NCBI GenBank assembly: GCA_963680875.1 | Contig: OY804580.1 | Span: 93,401,353 to 93,465,352 of the forward strand | Source: Bathymodiolus brooksi | Lineage: Eukaryota; Mollusca; Bivalvia; Mytilida; Modiolidae | Length of the DNA: 64,000 nt | Direction of reading: 5' to 3' | In this document: piece after piece, positions 12,001 to 21,499 of the stretch | How positions within the stretch are numbered: the stretch's first letter is position 1 | How the letters are laid out: each line of letters opens with the position of its first letter | Made by a program: the position numbers and the translations under genes | Notes under the pieces: model-generated | Told to the model about the DNA's origin: nothing | Databases searched by the model: none | What the model saw: the letters and a program-made list of their open reading frames with translations, nothing else

Positions 12001-14266
12001 TGGAAGTATTGTAAATATTATAACACTGGTAATACCAGTATTGTAAATATTACAATACTGGTAATACCAGTATCGCGGCCGGCTGCTTCATATTATCCGA
12101 TTATTATTATTATTATTATTACAGTAATGTTGTTTAGCAAACATTCTCTAGGGAACCGTGGAGTATATAGTCTATCTAGATATTACAGATTTTACGATTT
12201 TTGATGCCGTCATTGATGTAAATACCTTAAACCGATCAACATATGATGTTTGCTATGGCGTCTTCATGTTTTGATATTTGTTTGTTCGATGGTCTTTAAG
12301 GCCACTTTCAACAATATTACATTTATATCATGACTCTCAGTTTTATTGGTGGAGGAAACCGGAGGACCCGAGGAAAACCACCGACTTTTCTCAAGTAACT
12401 GACAAACTTTATCACATAATGTTGTACACCTCGTCCTGATCGAGATCAGAACTCACAACATCAGTGGTGATAGGCACTGATTACATAGGTAGTTGTAAAT
12501 CTAACTACCATACGATCACGGCCACGACGGTACCTCTTCAATTATTTGAATAACATAAAGTTCGTCATATGATAAATAGCTATATTTATGATTGACATTA
12601 CAGACCTTTCCTAAGCACTGTAATTTATTAACACTAATATTCATCTCCCTTATGCATAGGTGATCTTAGACTATTTTGGCTATCCTGTTAAAGACCGTAG
12701 GTTTACTCGCTCCCAAAGACTTTTAAATTATTTGGCTTTCCAACCTTTTGACTGAGCGTGCCTGGTCATTCCTGTAGTCCTGTCACGAGATACAATAGAG
12801 CTATTGAACTAAAATTCCTCAATATTAGTGGAAACCCCTTTTATAATATAGTACCAAATATTTCAATATGTGACAATTACATTTCACCATATTTCTTTGC
12901 AACATGTATTAAATATAATTCCACCATCTTGTTTATCTCTCGTCTGCTGGCGAGCAAATATCGGAACCTCTCTAGTGCGTACCAAACTTTAAGCAGAAAG
13001 AATTGAATGCAATATCGGTCAAGATGCACTATTTTAAAACTAATTCGGTAATCCTCTACTTGTTAGGTATATTTATAAAGGAAGACTAATAAAAATATAG
13101 ACAAATATTGCATTTTTATTTTTCAAAGAAATCTACATGAAATATTTGATACTATAGTATACTATCTGTTATGCAACTCAGGCAACCGGATATCTAGTAT
13201 CACATACTAGTTGCATAGTTAATACAATGTAGATATCTCATTTAGTTGTCTGAAATAAACTTGATCAGGTACGCTTAGCGCAAAACATATTGGAAAGACA
13301 AACAACTTAAAAGTCTTTGGGAGCAAGAAAACCAAAGGCCGAAACATGATTGCCAGGTTCAGCCACGTAAGGTCACATACCAGTATTGAAAGAGGTGGAA
13401 AACCTTAGTTTTAATAATAATTACATTAATTAGGAACTATCGGAAGTTCCATCATTTGTACCTGTTCATAATTTATTTCATGCCTATTTCTCTTCATAAT
13501 GAACGAGAATATCGTACACTTCCGTATCTAGTTATTGTTCTGTGTAGAATTGCTAAGTAATATTGTTTTGTAATTTAGGAATTTCCACATCATGGGTGAT
13601 CCCATTGTAGTAGTTGATCTACTTTAGTGCGCACGGTACGTTACGGTACTAACCTTCATCAGGTACGAACAAAGTCTAAAGACTAAAATCAAATAATTTA
13701 AAAGCTATTGAGCTCAAAACACAATGGACAGAGCCAAAAGTCTGCTGAAGTCACCTTAATACAGCCATGAAGTTCTTCAGGAAAGGCAAGGAATTATACA
13801 ATATTGTTTGTTTGTTTGCTTGCTTGGTGATGTTTTCAATGCCACTTTCAATAATAGTTCCGTTATATCGTGGCAGTCAGTTTTATTAGTAGAGGAAACC
13901 GCAGGACCAGGAGAAAACCACGGACCTGTCGCAAGTCACTGACAAACTTTATCACATAATGGTGTACACCTTGCCCTGATCGAGATTCGAACTCACAACA
14001 TCAGTGGTAATAAGCACTGATTGCATAGGTAGTTGTAAATCTACCTACCATACGATCACGGCCACGACGGCCCCTCAATTATACAATAATTCTTACCCTC
14101 GGTTCTAGTACTTTATTTAGTCGATTTAAAGGTAGATTGACATCACCTATGTATTCAGACCACAATCTCTGACACGCAAATCTAAATGGTGTCTCATTCT
14201 GTAACGCTAGACCAATAGGAACATCATCTAGTGTCATCTTACAGTCAAGTATTATAGTAACAGTAG
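6027..14266 (-). CDS. PRAME/LRRC14-like leucine-rich-repeat protein, last two recognised exons (14097-14266, 6027-6765), frameshifted
   Basis: The upstream exon encodes [36 protein letters not shown], with the PFR-L-C-RL pattern of the PRAME/LRRC14 family ahead of its LRRs. Its GTAAGA donor at 14096 joins in phase to the TTGTAG acceptor at 6766, giving [15 protein letters not shown], the start of the first LRR. The last exon has repeated LxxLxLxxC units ([34 protein letters not shown]). The frame breaks at a run of six T near 6281-6286: one frame ends after AEIRHVF, and a shifted frame continues [14 protein letters not shown] to a stop at 6027. One T fewer would restore it, so this is either a sequencing error or a mutation. 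LRRC14-type proteins act as adaptors or cullin receptors; the role here is unknown. Upstream exons were not found. The 7.3 kb intron is filled with mobile DNA. Confidence 0.68.
6815..6960 (-). mobile_element. SINE family 1 fragment
   Basis: This is the 3' half only: ATTAACGCCACTATCAACAA, GTGGCGGTTAG and GTCACTGACAAACTTTATC on the plus strand. It lies in the LRR-gene intron, ~50 bp from the last exon's acceptor. Confidence 0.7.
7140..7147. repeat. Left 8 bp target-site duplication
   Basis: GATTATTA directly precedes the left inverted repeat. The same octamer directly follows the right end at 12099-12106. The neighbourhood of the right copy is a TTA repeat, which weakens the uniqueness of the match a little. 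Confidence 0.75.
7168..7545. repeat. Left subterminal array of palindromic CTGGTA units
   Basis: From ~7370 a 44 bp unit (TACTGGTAATACCAGTATTG, then CAGATACTGGAAGATTCTGG and AAAA) repeats about four times. Towards the end the units decay into shorter TACTGG/CCAGTA motifs. Each unit holds a perfect palindrome, so both strands can fold. Confidence 0.85.
8090..10330 (-). pseudogene. 5'-truncated non-LTR retrotransposon: RT C-terminal part, RNase H and zinc knuckle
   Basis: One frame runs from ~10330 to 8223 with a single TAG at 9969-9971. Visible in order are RT motif A ([12 protein letters not shown]), motif B ([14 protein letters not shown]), catalytic FADD, and the thumb. An RNase H domain follows with all acidic positions ([46 protein letters not shown]), then a C-terminal CCHC knuckle ([16 protein letters not shown]). 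The 3' UTR ends near 8090 in an (ACAAAG)n-type tail. Sequence upstream of motif A is missing, so insertion was 5'-truncated. RNase H after RT points to the I/Nimb/LOA group. The single stop suggests it is fairly young. It is nested inside the 4.95 kb TIR element. Confidence 0.85.
10360..10384. promoter_or_regulatory. Paired CRE-like motifs
   Basis: TGACGTCATTGAAGAATGACGTC holds a full TGACGTCA palindrome and a second TGACGTC within 23 bp. It belongs to the repeat that includes the palindrome at 10501. TGACGTCA is the CREB/ATF consensus; function here is not shown. Confidence 0.4.
10501..10633. repeat. Near-perfect 60 bp inverted repeat (fold-back) with a 12 bp loop
   Basis: The left arm starts TATTCAGCTATCAGACAGGG and the right arm ends with its complement, TCTGATTACTGAATA. 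The centre is TTCGGCTGCGCC. Only a few mismatches occur over ~60 bp. It is probably a fold-back MITE nested in the larger element. Confidence 0.85.
10640..11600. other. Interior of the TIR element without a recognised gene
   Basis: AT-rich with no open frame of note. This is where a transposase would be expected if the element were autonomous, and none is visible. Confidence 0.5.
11615..12060. repeat. Right subterminal array of palindromic ACTAGTATTACCAGTATT units
   Basis: A ~65 bp unit (TTTACAATACTAGTATTACC, AGTATTGCTGGATGAAGAAT, ACTGGAGCTTCCAGTATTGT) repeats about three times. Closer to the end the units become more CTGGTA-rich and less regular. The left and right arrays share the core palindrome but not the spacer. 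Confidence 0.8.
12099..12106. repeat. Right 8 bp target-site duplication
   Basis: GATTATTA directly follows the right inverted repeat and equals 7140-7147. It continues into a short (TTA)n run. Confidence 0.75.
12290..12533 (-). mobile_element. tRNA-derived SINE family 1, full length
   Basis: On the plus strand it runs from GGCCACTTTCAACAATATTA to CTACCATACGATCACGGCCA. The B-box region (GAGATCAGAACTCACAAC) is mutated. It lies in the LRR-gene intron. Confidence 0.78.
12540..13825. other. LRR-gene intron, no recognised feature
   Basis: Short frames (for example 12758-13006) show no domain. No repeat family recognised. Confidence 0.45.
13826..14075 (-). mobile_element. tRNA-derived SINE family 1, full length
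   Basis: Plus strand reads from CAATGCCACTTTCAATAATA to CCATACGATCACGGCCACGA. It ends about 20 bp before the GT donor of the LRR-gene exon at 14097, so it abuts the splice site. Confidence 0.8.
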
Positions 14267-14339
14267 CTAAAACAGAAAAGTAGTCACCTTGTTGTCATGG
14301 TAGTGTATATTAACAGTTATTGAAGAAGAGTTTGAAGAT

Positions 14340-14640
14340 ACCAAAGGGGTAATCAGAATCCGTATATCGAAGAAAGACAGACAACACAATGGCTAAAAGA
14401 AAAAGTACAAACAACGATCTACAAAACATGCAAATAACACTAAAGATCGAGGAACACGAAACCCACTAAAACCCGGGGGTGAACTCGTGTGCTCCGCAAT
14501 GGCAAGTAGTTCATGCTCCACTAGTGGCACCTGTCGTGTTAATCTAGTTACAAATCCGGTGATAAGTCATGAATGAGGACAAGACCGGGAAGTGCTTACT
14601 ACAAGTGGAACATATCCGTGTAGCCTCATAATAAAATGGA
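14340..14640 (-). mobile_element. RT-family 3' tail, copy with conserved end
   Basis: Minus strand holds CATTCATGACTTATCACCGG, AGATTAACACG, GTGCCACTAGTGGAGCA, GAGTTCACCCCCGGGTTTTA, TCGATCTTTAGTG and CCATTGTGTTGTCTGTC in order. It ends near a T-run. At 16725-17166 the same block follows RT-like coding, which identifies it as that family's 3' region. Confidence 0.65.
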
Positions 14641-14750
14641 AAAAAAACCAATATATCACACTGTCGTAACAATGTAACAATCCAATCGAAAAATCGCTGA
14701 AAGAGTTCAAATCGATACCACTAACACACAAATACATTTGTAATTGACGG
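14640..14750. repeat. Dispersed repeat D, copy 2
   Basis: Shares CACTGTCG, TCGATACCACTAACA and related blocks with 1690-1905. It directly adjoins the RT-family tail, so the two may be parts of one element. Confidence 0.5.
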
Positions 14751-14764
14751 TTTGATGGCTTGGG

Positions 14765-15240
14765 TTTAGGCTTATGGTGTTTTAACACTATTTTCAACAA
14801 TATTTCAGTTATATCGTGGCGGTCAGTTCTATTGGTGAAGGAAACCTGAGTGCACGGTGAAAACCACTAAACTGTCGCAAGTCACTGACAAACTTGGTCA
14901 CATAGTGTTGTATCGAATACACCTCGCCATGAACGCGGTTCGAACTCACACATTTAGTGGTGATAGGCACTGATTGGTCAGGTAGTTGTAAACTACCATA
15001 CGATCACAAACACAACGAACTCTCATCCTGAATTGGGTAACATCAGGTATTCTTACATTCACCTTCAGTAGCACTGTAATTCTACATTAAATAGCTATAG
15101 TGTTGAAATCACAACTTTAGTGGAGATAGGCACTGATTGCACAGATAGTTGTAAATCCAACTACCATACGATCACGACCACGAAGCTCCTTGATGGCTTT
15201 GTATAGGCACTGATTGCACAGGTAGTTGTAAATCCAAATC
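14765..15240 (-). mobile_element. SINE family 1 copy plus duplicated head fragments
   Basis: A full copy covers 14765-15020. Two further head fragments (GATAGGCACTGATTGCACAG, then GTAGTTGTAAATCCAA) follow at 15100-15180 and 15200-15240. The head region appears three times in a row, so there was local duplication or repeated insertion. Confidence 0.7.
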
Positions 15241-15429
15241 AAATTTCAAAGGCAAATAGAAACAATAATTCAAACATACAATTATAGTCGTCGGGCATGG
15301 TTGAGTTTGAGCTGAAGAAGAGACCGACGATTTTGGAATTCGAAATGACAGACTCTGGAAAATATCAAACATTAACGTCAATAAAAGTCTATCAGACTTG
15401 CTTAATAGTAACACAGAGATAATCTGATA

Positions 15430-15650
15430 AGAAACAAGAACTGCCTACCCTTCCTGAGCACCTGAGTTCACTCCCGGGTTTTAGTGGGGTTCGTGTTACT
15501 CGATCTTTAGTTTTATGTGTATGTTTTGTAGATCGGTGTTTGTCCTTTTGTCCTTTTGTACTTTATCTTTTGGCCATTGTGTTGTCTGTTCATTTTCGAT
15601 TTACAGATTCTGAGTACTCCTTTGGTATCTGCAAATTCTTCTATTCACCA
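15430..15650 (+). mobile_element. RT-family 3' tail copy
   Basis: CCTTCCTGAGCACCTGAGTT, CTCCCGGGTTTTAGTGGGGT, CGATCTTTAGTTTTATGTG and CCATTGTGTTGTCTGTTC are in the same order as 14340-14640 but on the plus strand. Confidence 0.65.
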
Positions 15651-15654
15651 CCGG

Positions 15655-15785
15655 TTTTTATGTTTTGTTGTTTTTGCTGGGTTTTTTTTTGTTTTTTCCG
15701 TTTTTTTTACTTTTGTTTTGTTTTTTGTTTTTTGTTTTTTTGCTTTGTTTTTTTGTTTTTGTTTTGTTTTTTGCTTTGATGAGGT
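15655..15785 (+). repeat. T/G-rich low-complexity tract
   Basis: Long TTTTTG/TTTTTC runs. It makes spurious Phe/Cys-rich (plus) and Lys/Asn-rich (minus) frames that are not genes. Confidence 0.8.
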
Positions 15786-16177
15786 CCTTGTTGCCTATCT
15801 TTTTACTTATTTGTGTTAGTTGTTTGTCTTTTTTTTCTGTCTGATGTTTCCAGTGTTCATTGTTCATTACCCCTTCGCCTAACGTTTATTTCCAAGACTT
15901 GACCGGGTACAGTTTGTTGTTATTGAACAAATACACCGCAGTTTTGTTTTTTGCTTGTTTGTTTGTTTTTGGAAGGGTCCATTCATGCTGCCACTGTGTC
16001 GTGTTTTGTGTCAATTGTCTTATTTGTCATCGTTCTGTGTTTTCCGTCTAATGTTTCCAGTGTCTCTGGGTTATTGATTGTTGATTTCCCTCATCGGTTT
16101 TCTCTAACGTTTATTTACACAACGTGACCGGGTACAGGTCGTTGTTGTTGAACAATGGAATACAAATACATGCAATA

Positions 16178-16235
16178 CAATAGAACCCACATCCAATATT
16201 AATACATACAATAGAACCCACATCCAATATTAATT
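16178..16235. repeat. ~28 bp direct duplication
   Basis: ACAATAGAACCCACATCCAA followed by TATTAAT occurs twice in tandem. Confidence 0.7.
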
Positions 16236-16429
16236 ACATTTGGGTATCTTAATCATAACATTATCTAGTAAATGGTGAAATGAGAATTCACTGTCAAACA
16301 TTATATATCGTCTAAACTTAAATTATTCAGAAAGGTGTGAGATATGAACTTTTCAAGGCCACACGCTGCCGATAGTGCCAATATAAAACTTAAATAAACA
16401 TAAATCATCAAAATGTTTTGACACAAAGG

Positions 16430-16640
16430 AACCGCCTCTGTGGTGTAACGTACATCGTTCTTGCCTTGTGTATTGTAGATTGAGGTTTCAAATCCCCGGT
16501 TGAGTCAAATCAAGTACTACCGAGCATATTATTGGTATTTGTGGGTTCAAAGCTAAGCACGCAACATTACGGATTGAGAGCAAAGACTGTCTTGCCCGGA
16601 ATCAAAATAATGTGCCGTGTTGAATATCATATATCTCTGT
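16430..16640 (+). mobile_element. Second SINE family, decayed copy
   Basis: It matches 17850-18060 along its length: a tRNA-like head (TGGTGTAACGTACATC..GAGGTTTCAAATCCCCGGTT), GAGTCAAATCAAG, TTGGTATTTG, AAGCACGCA-CATTA, AGCAAAGACTG and ATAATGTG. The B-box is damaged. Confidence 0.65.
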
Positions 16641-16724
16641 GGACTGTCGCTTCAGTGATCCAACCCTATAAACATCCAACTAAGTGTGCTGGTCTAATAC
16701 AAAACATCAACATTATCTCATTAA

Positions 16725-17166
16725 AGAACTGACAACACAATGACCCAAAGAAAACGTACAAAGGGACAAACAACGATCTACAAAACATACGCATAAAACT
16801 AAAGATCGACTAACACGAACCCCACTAAAAACCGGGGGGAACCCAGGTGCTCAGGAAGGGTCAGCAGTTACTGCTCCACTAGTGGCACCCGCCGTGTTAA
16901 TCTAGTTACAAACCCTGTGATAAGTCATGAATGGGTAAAGGACCGGCAAGTGTTTACAAGTGGAACATATCCGTGGTCATTTGTTATACAGATATTTTAT
17001 AGCGGTCATCCAAGTCATGGTGGCGTCCGTAAAACTCTCGAAGTGATGACTTCAACTTAACCAAGATGAACCCTTGGTTCGGTAGATTCCTTATTAGCAG
17101 CAACTCTCCATCAAGAGTAATCCTTATTCTCGCCATGATATAGTTAATTAATTTCTCATGTGGCAT
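16725..17166 (-). pseudogene. Reverse-transcriptase-family relic with 3' tail
   Basis: The minus frame 17166-16984 encodes ARIRITLDGELL..LPNQGFILVKLKSSLREFYGRHHDLDDRYKISV. A stop then interrupts an otherwise continuing QMTTDMFHL. The pattern NQGF..KLKSSLR.FYGRHHDL is one I associate with the C-terminal part of reverse-transcriptase proteins common in marine-invertebrate gene models. The 3' tail block follows directly. It is probably the same family as the YIDD relic at 20955-21375. Clade not assigned. Confidence 0.6.
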
Positions 17167-17439
17167 AAGACAATCAATTATTCATTCAACGCAATTTTAA
17201 GTGACTTTGAACCCGCTAAAACCGTTATGATATGATCGCATAGCAAGTAACATCCGAGGGCTATTGTCTAATGGTCTATTGCCACTATAAAACAACTTTT
17301 TCAGAGCAGACTTTTCTATATCTATATAGTAATTTCGCGCTGGATAAGCATATAAACAAATATTTTTGTGGTAGTGTATGTAGTCTTTTCAAATGGATGC
17401 AAATGTTTTTATCGTGTATTTATGCCTGTGTTGCCGTTG

Positions 17440-17640
17440 GAGATTCAATTTTCAAGAGGGGAGTTGGGATTCCATGAACCATGTTGCTGTGTCTGTCCCA
17501 AGACAGGACATGGATTTCCAACGCCAAATATCATGGTCGTGTTTATGTTCAATGTGTTAAGGCGACAGGTTGTTGTTAGTTTTGTTGATATTGATGGAAC
17601 TTTTGACCATCACTATTTGAACTTTCATTTCTTATAGTTT
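17440..17640 (+). repeat. Dispersed repeat E, copy 1
   Basis: Shares GGATTTCCAAC-CCA-ATATCATGGTC, TGTTGTTAGT and GACCATCACT.TTT.AACTTTC with 22610-22760, 35040-35114 and 60835-61060. The GTGTCTGTCCCAAGACAGGA block is a recurrent mollusc repeat motif as I recall it. Class unknown. Confidence 0.55.
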
Positions 17641-17849
17641 CTATTTTGATGTTGTCTATTTATAGAAACGGTGCCAATTCTGAGAACGAGCGTCTAGAAT
17701 GAGACAAATACACTTGCTTCTATTCGGGCATTTTCTACTTAATATATAAGTGGTTCAAACTAGGAATAGGTGAATTTGTTGAAATAGACTTGATTATGTT
17801 GTGGTATATTCTACTCACGGAAATGATGTCCATGATGAAAGTCATAGTA

Positions 17850-18060
17850 ACCGCAACGGTGGCGTAATGGTTAGCGTGCTTGCCTCGAGTGCGGTAGATC
17901 GCGAGTTCGAGCCCCGGTCGGGTCAAACCAAAGAAAATAAAATTGGTATTTGTTGCTTCTCCGCTACGCACGCAGCATTAAGGAGAAAAAGCAAAGACTG
18001 ATTGGCTTGGAATCAGAGTAATGTGTCCATAGCTGCCATTTTTCAGGTCTGACGCGTACC
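17850..18060 (+). mobile_element. Second SINE family, well-preserved tRNA head
   Basis: GGCGTAATGGTTAGCGTGCT (A-box region) and GCGAGTTCGAGCCCCGGTCG (B-box region) resemble a tRNA. The body runs GGGTCAAACCAAAGAAAATA..TTCTCCGCTACGCACGCAGC..GGCTTGGAATCAGAGTAATG. This tRNA head is too imperfect and too embedded to be a tRNA gene. Confidence 0.78.
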
Positions 18061-18543
18061 ACGTAAATGAATAAGCGGGCCTAACAAAATGTATATCAGG
18101 GTGGTACACCAACTTACATAAAACGAATGAGTGAAACAGAAATAAAAAAACAGATTTAAAGCAAAACCTGTCACATCGTGAAAACAAGAGAGTTCAAAAT
18201 AATGAACGTGATTGCGGTCAAGTGTCTCATAGTGATATCACATGCAGAATATATGAATCCATGTTGATATATAAGTATGGGTAGTCAATGACGTCTTAAC
18301 GCATGGGCACGATGGGCAATTTCCCGGGGGATCCAAGAGCCTAGGGACCCCATGCTAATATATGTATGTTGTGTACAGCAAGTTTGTTTTTAAACACCGA
18401 TTTTGTTGGAAGTACCAAAACAATAAACATATGTTTAATTTTATCGACATTAACAGTTTTATTCCTGTGAGTGGTTGTGTAGGTAGGGGTTCCAGTGCAC
18501 TGCTTTGCCCAGGGCCTATACTGATATTAAGACGGCCCTGTGT

Positions 18544-18767
18544 GTAGTCTCATGTATTTTATACTTACGGAATTGATGTCCATATGGAACATGCGGATCT
18601 ATGTTAATATATAAGTATGGGTAGTCTCATGTATTTTATACTTACGGAATTGATGTCCATGTGGAACATGTGGATCCATGTTGATATATAAGTATGGGTA
18701 GTCTCATGTATTTTATACTTACGGAATTGATGTCCATGTGGAACATGTGGATCCATGTTGGTATAAA
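18544..18767 (+). repeat. 77 bp tandem repeat, about three copies
   Basis: GTAGTCTCATGTATTTTATA starts at 18544, 18621 and 18698. Partial older copies occur upstream near 17803 and 18240. Confidence 0.85.
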
Positions 18768-18852
18768 TACATTTGATTCTGTTAAGATATTTTTGTACCT
18801 TTTCCTCACTTATATCTGTAATTATAGGATTTCATTATATCATTTGTCGTAT

Positions 18853-19015
18853 AGGGGGCCGACGTGATCGGATGGTAGTTGGATTTACAAGCACTTATGC
18901 AATCAGTGCCTATCACCACTAAAGCTGTGATTTCGAAACCAGCTCATGGCGAGGTGTACTCCAAATAACACTATGTGATAAAGTTTGTCAATGATTTGCC
19001 TGATGGTTTTCTAGA
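18853..19015 (+). mobile_element. SINE family 1, 5' half
   Basis: GTGATCGGATGGTAGTTGGA, then CAATCAGTGCCTATCACCAC, GCTCATGGCGAGGTGTACTC and GTGATAAAGTTTGTCAATGA. The core 3' of this is lost. Confidence 0.72.
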
Positions 19016-19554
19016 CTTGAATAATGTGAATTCGTTGTTATTCGTTGTAAACCAGTCTTACTAGTATTAGATTTCGTTGATCATATCAGACCACGAAATT
19101 AAAAATGCATACATATCCACATATACATGATCAATGCAATTATTTCACTAACCACGATAAGTGGTGTCCACGAACTTAAGCGAATTCACAGTAATATTTC
19201 GTCATAAGAATCATTATTTCACACAAATATTATTAGCATTTTATTATGACTGTACGGGTTTTCCTCCCCCACAAACTATAGTAGACACGATATAGTTAGC
19301 CCCTATTTTGTAGTCGTTGATAAAAATTATGATAATATACAACGTATATAAATGTTAGAGTATCTAGTTAATCCATAGATTTTACATATTGTGTGCTTTT
19401 AGTACATGATCTGACCTACAATATATATTATGCTATAAAACTTATTTAGTCGGTTTGTTTTTCTTTCTTTTGTTTTTGTTTGTTTGTTTGTTTGATTGTT
19501 GTTTTTAAATAAAACACAAACTTTACTCTTTGAGTTATCATGACTGTGATATTA

Positions 19555-19775
19555 CAACATTACCGCGATCGTATGGTAGTTGGATGTGCGTATACATGTA
19601 CCTTTATAATCAATGTATATGACCACTAAGATTTCTTAGATAGATTCCCTCTCATTACAAGGTGTACACGACTCAATGTATGCGATAAAGTTTGTTAGTT
19701 ACTTTTGGCAGATCGGTGGTGTTCATGGTTACTCCGATTTCCTTCAATAAATGGTCCGCCATGACACAATTCAAA
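19555..19775 (+). mobile_element. SINE family 1, diverged copy
   Basis: CGATCGTATGGTAGTTGGAT, GGTGTACACGACTCAATGTA, ATAAAGTTTGTTAGTTACTT and CGGTGGTGTTCATGGTTACT in order, with many substitutions. Confidence 0.68.
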
Positions 19776-19984
19776 AAATCAAAAATCCATCATGGATGTA
19801 TTAAACTTCCACTCTCTTACACAGAGCTATCGAACCTTACACCCCCATAATGCCTCTGTCAACGTCTCAACGTTTGCCATCTTGATTCTTGTCAAACTAA
19901 AACTGAATTCATCCAAAAGAAAAACTCAGTAATATAGTCTCCTAAGACCAAAGTTCAATCGTCATCTATCTATTTATCTTATAG

Positions 19985-20180
19985 TTAGGGGCCATAGTTG
20001 GATTTACAACTACCTATGAAATCAGTGTCTGTCACCACTAATGTTGTGAATTCGAATCCAGCTCAGGCGAGGTGTACTCCATACAAAATTGTGTGGTAAA
20101 GTTGGTCAGTAACATGCGGCAGGTCGGTGGTTTCTTTTGGTACTATGATTACATCCACCAATAATGTATTGCAATAATGT
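19985..20180 (+). mobile_element. SINE family 1, diverged copy
   Basis: ATAGTTGGATTTACAACTAC, GTGAATTCGAATCCAGCTCA and GCGAGGTGTACTCCATACAA are followed by a decayed core ending at ATCCACCAATAATGTA. Confidence 0.7.
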
Positions 20181-20879
20181 TCAGATTGTTTTCACTGATT
20201 ACTTCGCTACAGTACGCCATTAAAATTATCAGTATTCTAAACTATTCCAAAATAGGAACGAAATAGTATTCGAACAATGTTAATTTCATATCCGTTCTGA
20301 TTAATTCTGTTTTTTAATTGTGATAGTAATTTGAAATATTAGAGTCGGAACATTTAGATCTGCATGTTATACCATGGTATAAGCCCCGCCGATTTGCATT
20401 TGATTTGGATTCAACATAGTTTTAATGGGGGTTTAACTGAGTATGGTACAATATAATTCGAGATAATTGACCATGGTTTTCCAGAAACACATTATAAGCT
20501 GAATAATTCATAAAAACATCATCAAAGGAATCAATGTCATTTATACTACAATATATTGATAAACTATAGAACATTCATTGGCCTCACAATATGCTTCAGA
20601 AATATTAAGCAAACCTATAGTCTGTATCAGAAATATTAAACAAACCTATAGTCTGTATCAAAATCTTATGAATCTTCTCCACTTGTCTCTCACGCGGGTG
20701 CATCCACAGCAAGGGAAGACGACATATTTCACGACAAAGCTTCCGATCTACATTAAAAATCCAGACAGGTTCACTGTTCGTAATCTGGAGGAATCATTCT
20801 GTCTTAATAAGTTTGATACACCTGTTTTCTTCACTAATAAAACTTACCTCCATGATATAACTGAAAGATTGTTAATAAA

Positions 20880-20945
20880 ATGAAAAACAAAAAATATCAC
20901 ATTGTCGAAAAAGTTCTAAATTCTAATAGAAAAAAACATAGAAAA
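20880..20945. repeat. Dispersed repeat D fragment
   Basis: AAAACAAAAAATATCACATT and GTCGAAAAAGTTCTAAATTC match the start of 1690-1905 and 50655-50830. A SINE tail (20820-20875) precedes it. Confidence 0.45.
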
Positions 20946-20954
20946 ATATAAAAC

Positions 20955-21375
20955 ATCTACATGGGAAAAAAACTGTGCTTTCTCCTTGTCGATCTTTTCC
21001 TATACTCCTATAAGGCAGAGTTTACACAAAATCTTATCAAAGACAAAACAATTACAGATGCCAAAGCCTTTAATCTGATCACTTTCAGGTATATTGATGA
21101 TGTTCTGTCAGTTAATAATCCAAATGTTGCCAGCTAGATTCCATTATTTAATCCAAAAGAACTTAAGATAAAGGAAACAATAGAAACAGCTTCATTTCTT
21201 GACATTTACCTCATATTTGACACCAATGGTCAACTTCACTCAGACTTTATGACAAAAGAGATGACTTCAATTTAGTCAGTTTAAATTTTCCACACTGTGA
21301 TGGTAATATGCCAACCGCTGACTTGTATGGATTTTATATTTCATATCTCATATGGTACGCTCCAGCTTACATTTT
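20955..21375 (+). pseudogene. Reverse-transcriptase relic with YIDD catalytic motif
   Basis: In two shifted frames it reads NCAFS.LVDLFLYSYKAEF, then AKAFNLITFRYIDDVLSVNN, then PLFNPKELKIKETIETASFL and DIYLIFDTNGQLHSDFMTKE. Stops and frameshifts interrupt it. FRYIDDVLS is the RT catalytic motif C. The downstream KELKIKET..ASFLDIYL pattern is the usual continuation in these invertebrate RT proteins. This is a dead copy, and the 3' thumb is missing here. It probably belongs to the same family as 16725-17166. Confidence 0.65.
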
Positions 21376-21499
21376 GTAATTTTTTTTACTAAAGTAGAAA
21401 GTTAAGTATTTATGCTTCTAAACGTTTTTCGGAAGATAAAATGTAATCTGTCTCTTGGGTATAGATGATGAAAGATGATACTGGCAATAAAGAAAGTGG

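Larger units (their letters stand above)
7148..12098. mobile_element. 4,951 bp TIR DNA transposon-like element with palindromic subterminal arrays
   Basis: Both ends carry the same inverted repeat, starting GGATAATATGAAGCAGCCGG and continuing through CCGCGATACTGGTATTAC (~38 bp, near perfect). Perfect 8 bp duplications flank it. Inside each end are hundreds of bp of degenerate TACTGGTAATACCAGTA palindromes. No transposase frame is visible; the only long coding region is a nested minus-strand retrotransposon (8090-10330). An 8 bp duplication is typical of hAT, P or Zisupton/KDZ-type elements, but the ends match none that I recall. The element is probably non-autonomous, or its transposase was displaced. 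It sits in the LRR-gene intron. Confidence 0.8.

Noticed and set aside
15540..15867. Phe/Cys-rich plus frames and a Lys/Asn-rich minus frame
   Set aside because: They come from a T/G-rich low-complexity tract.
17850..17925. A tRNA gene
   Set aside because: The tRNA-like head continues into a SINE body shared with 16430-16640, and stems are imperfect.
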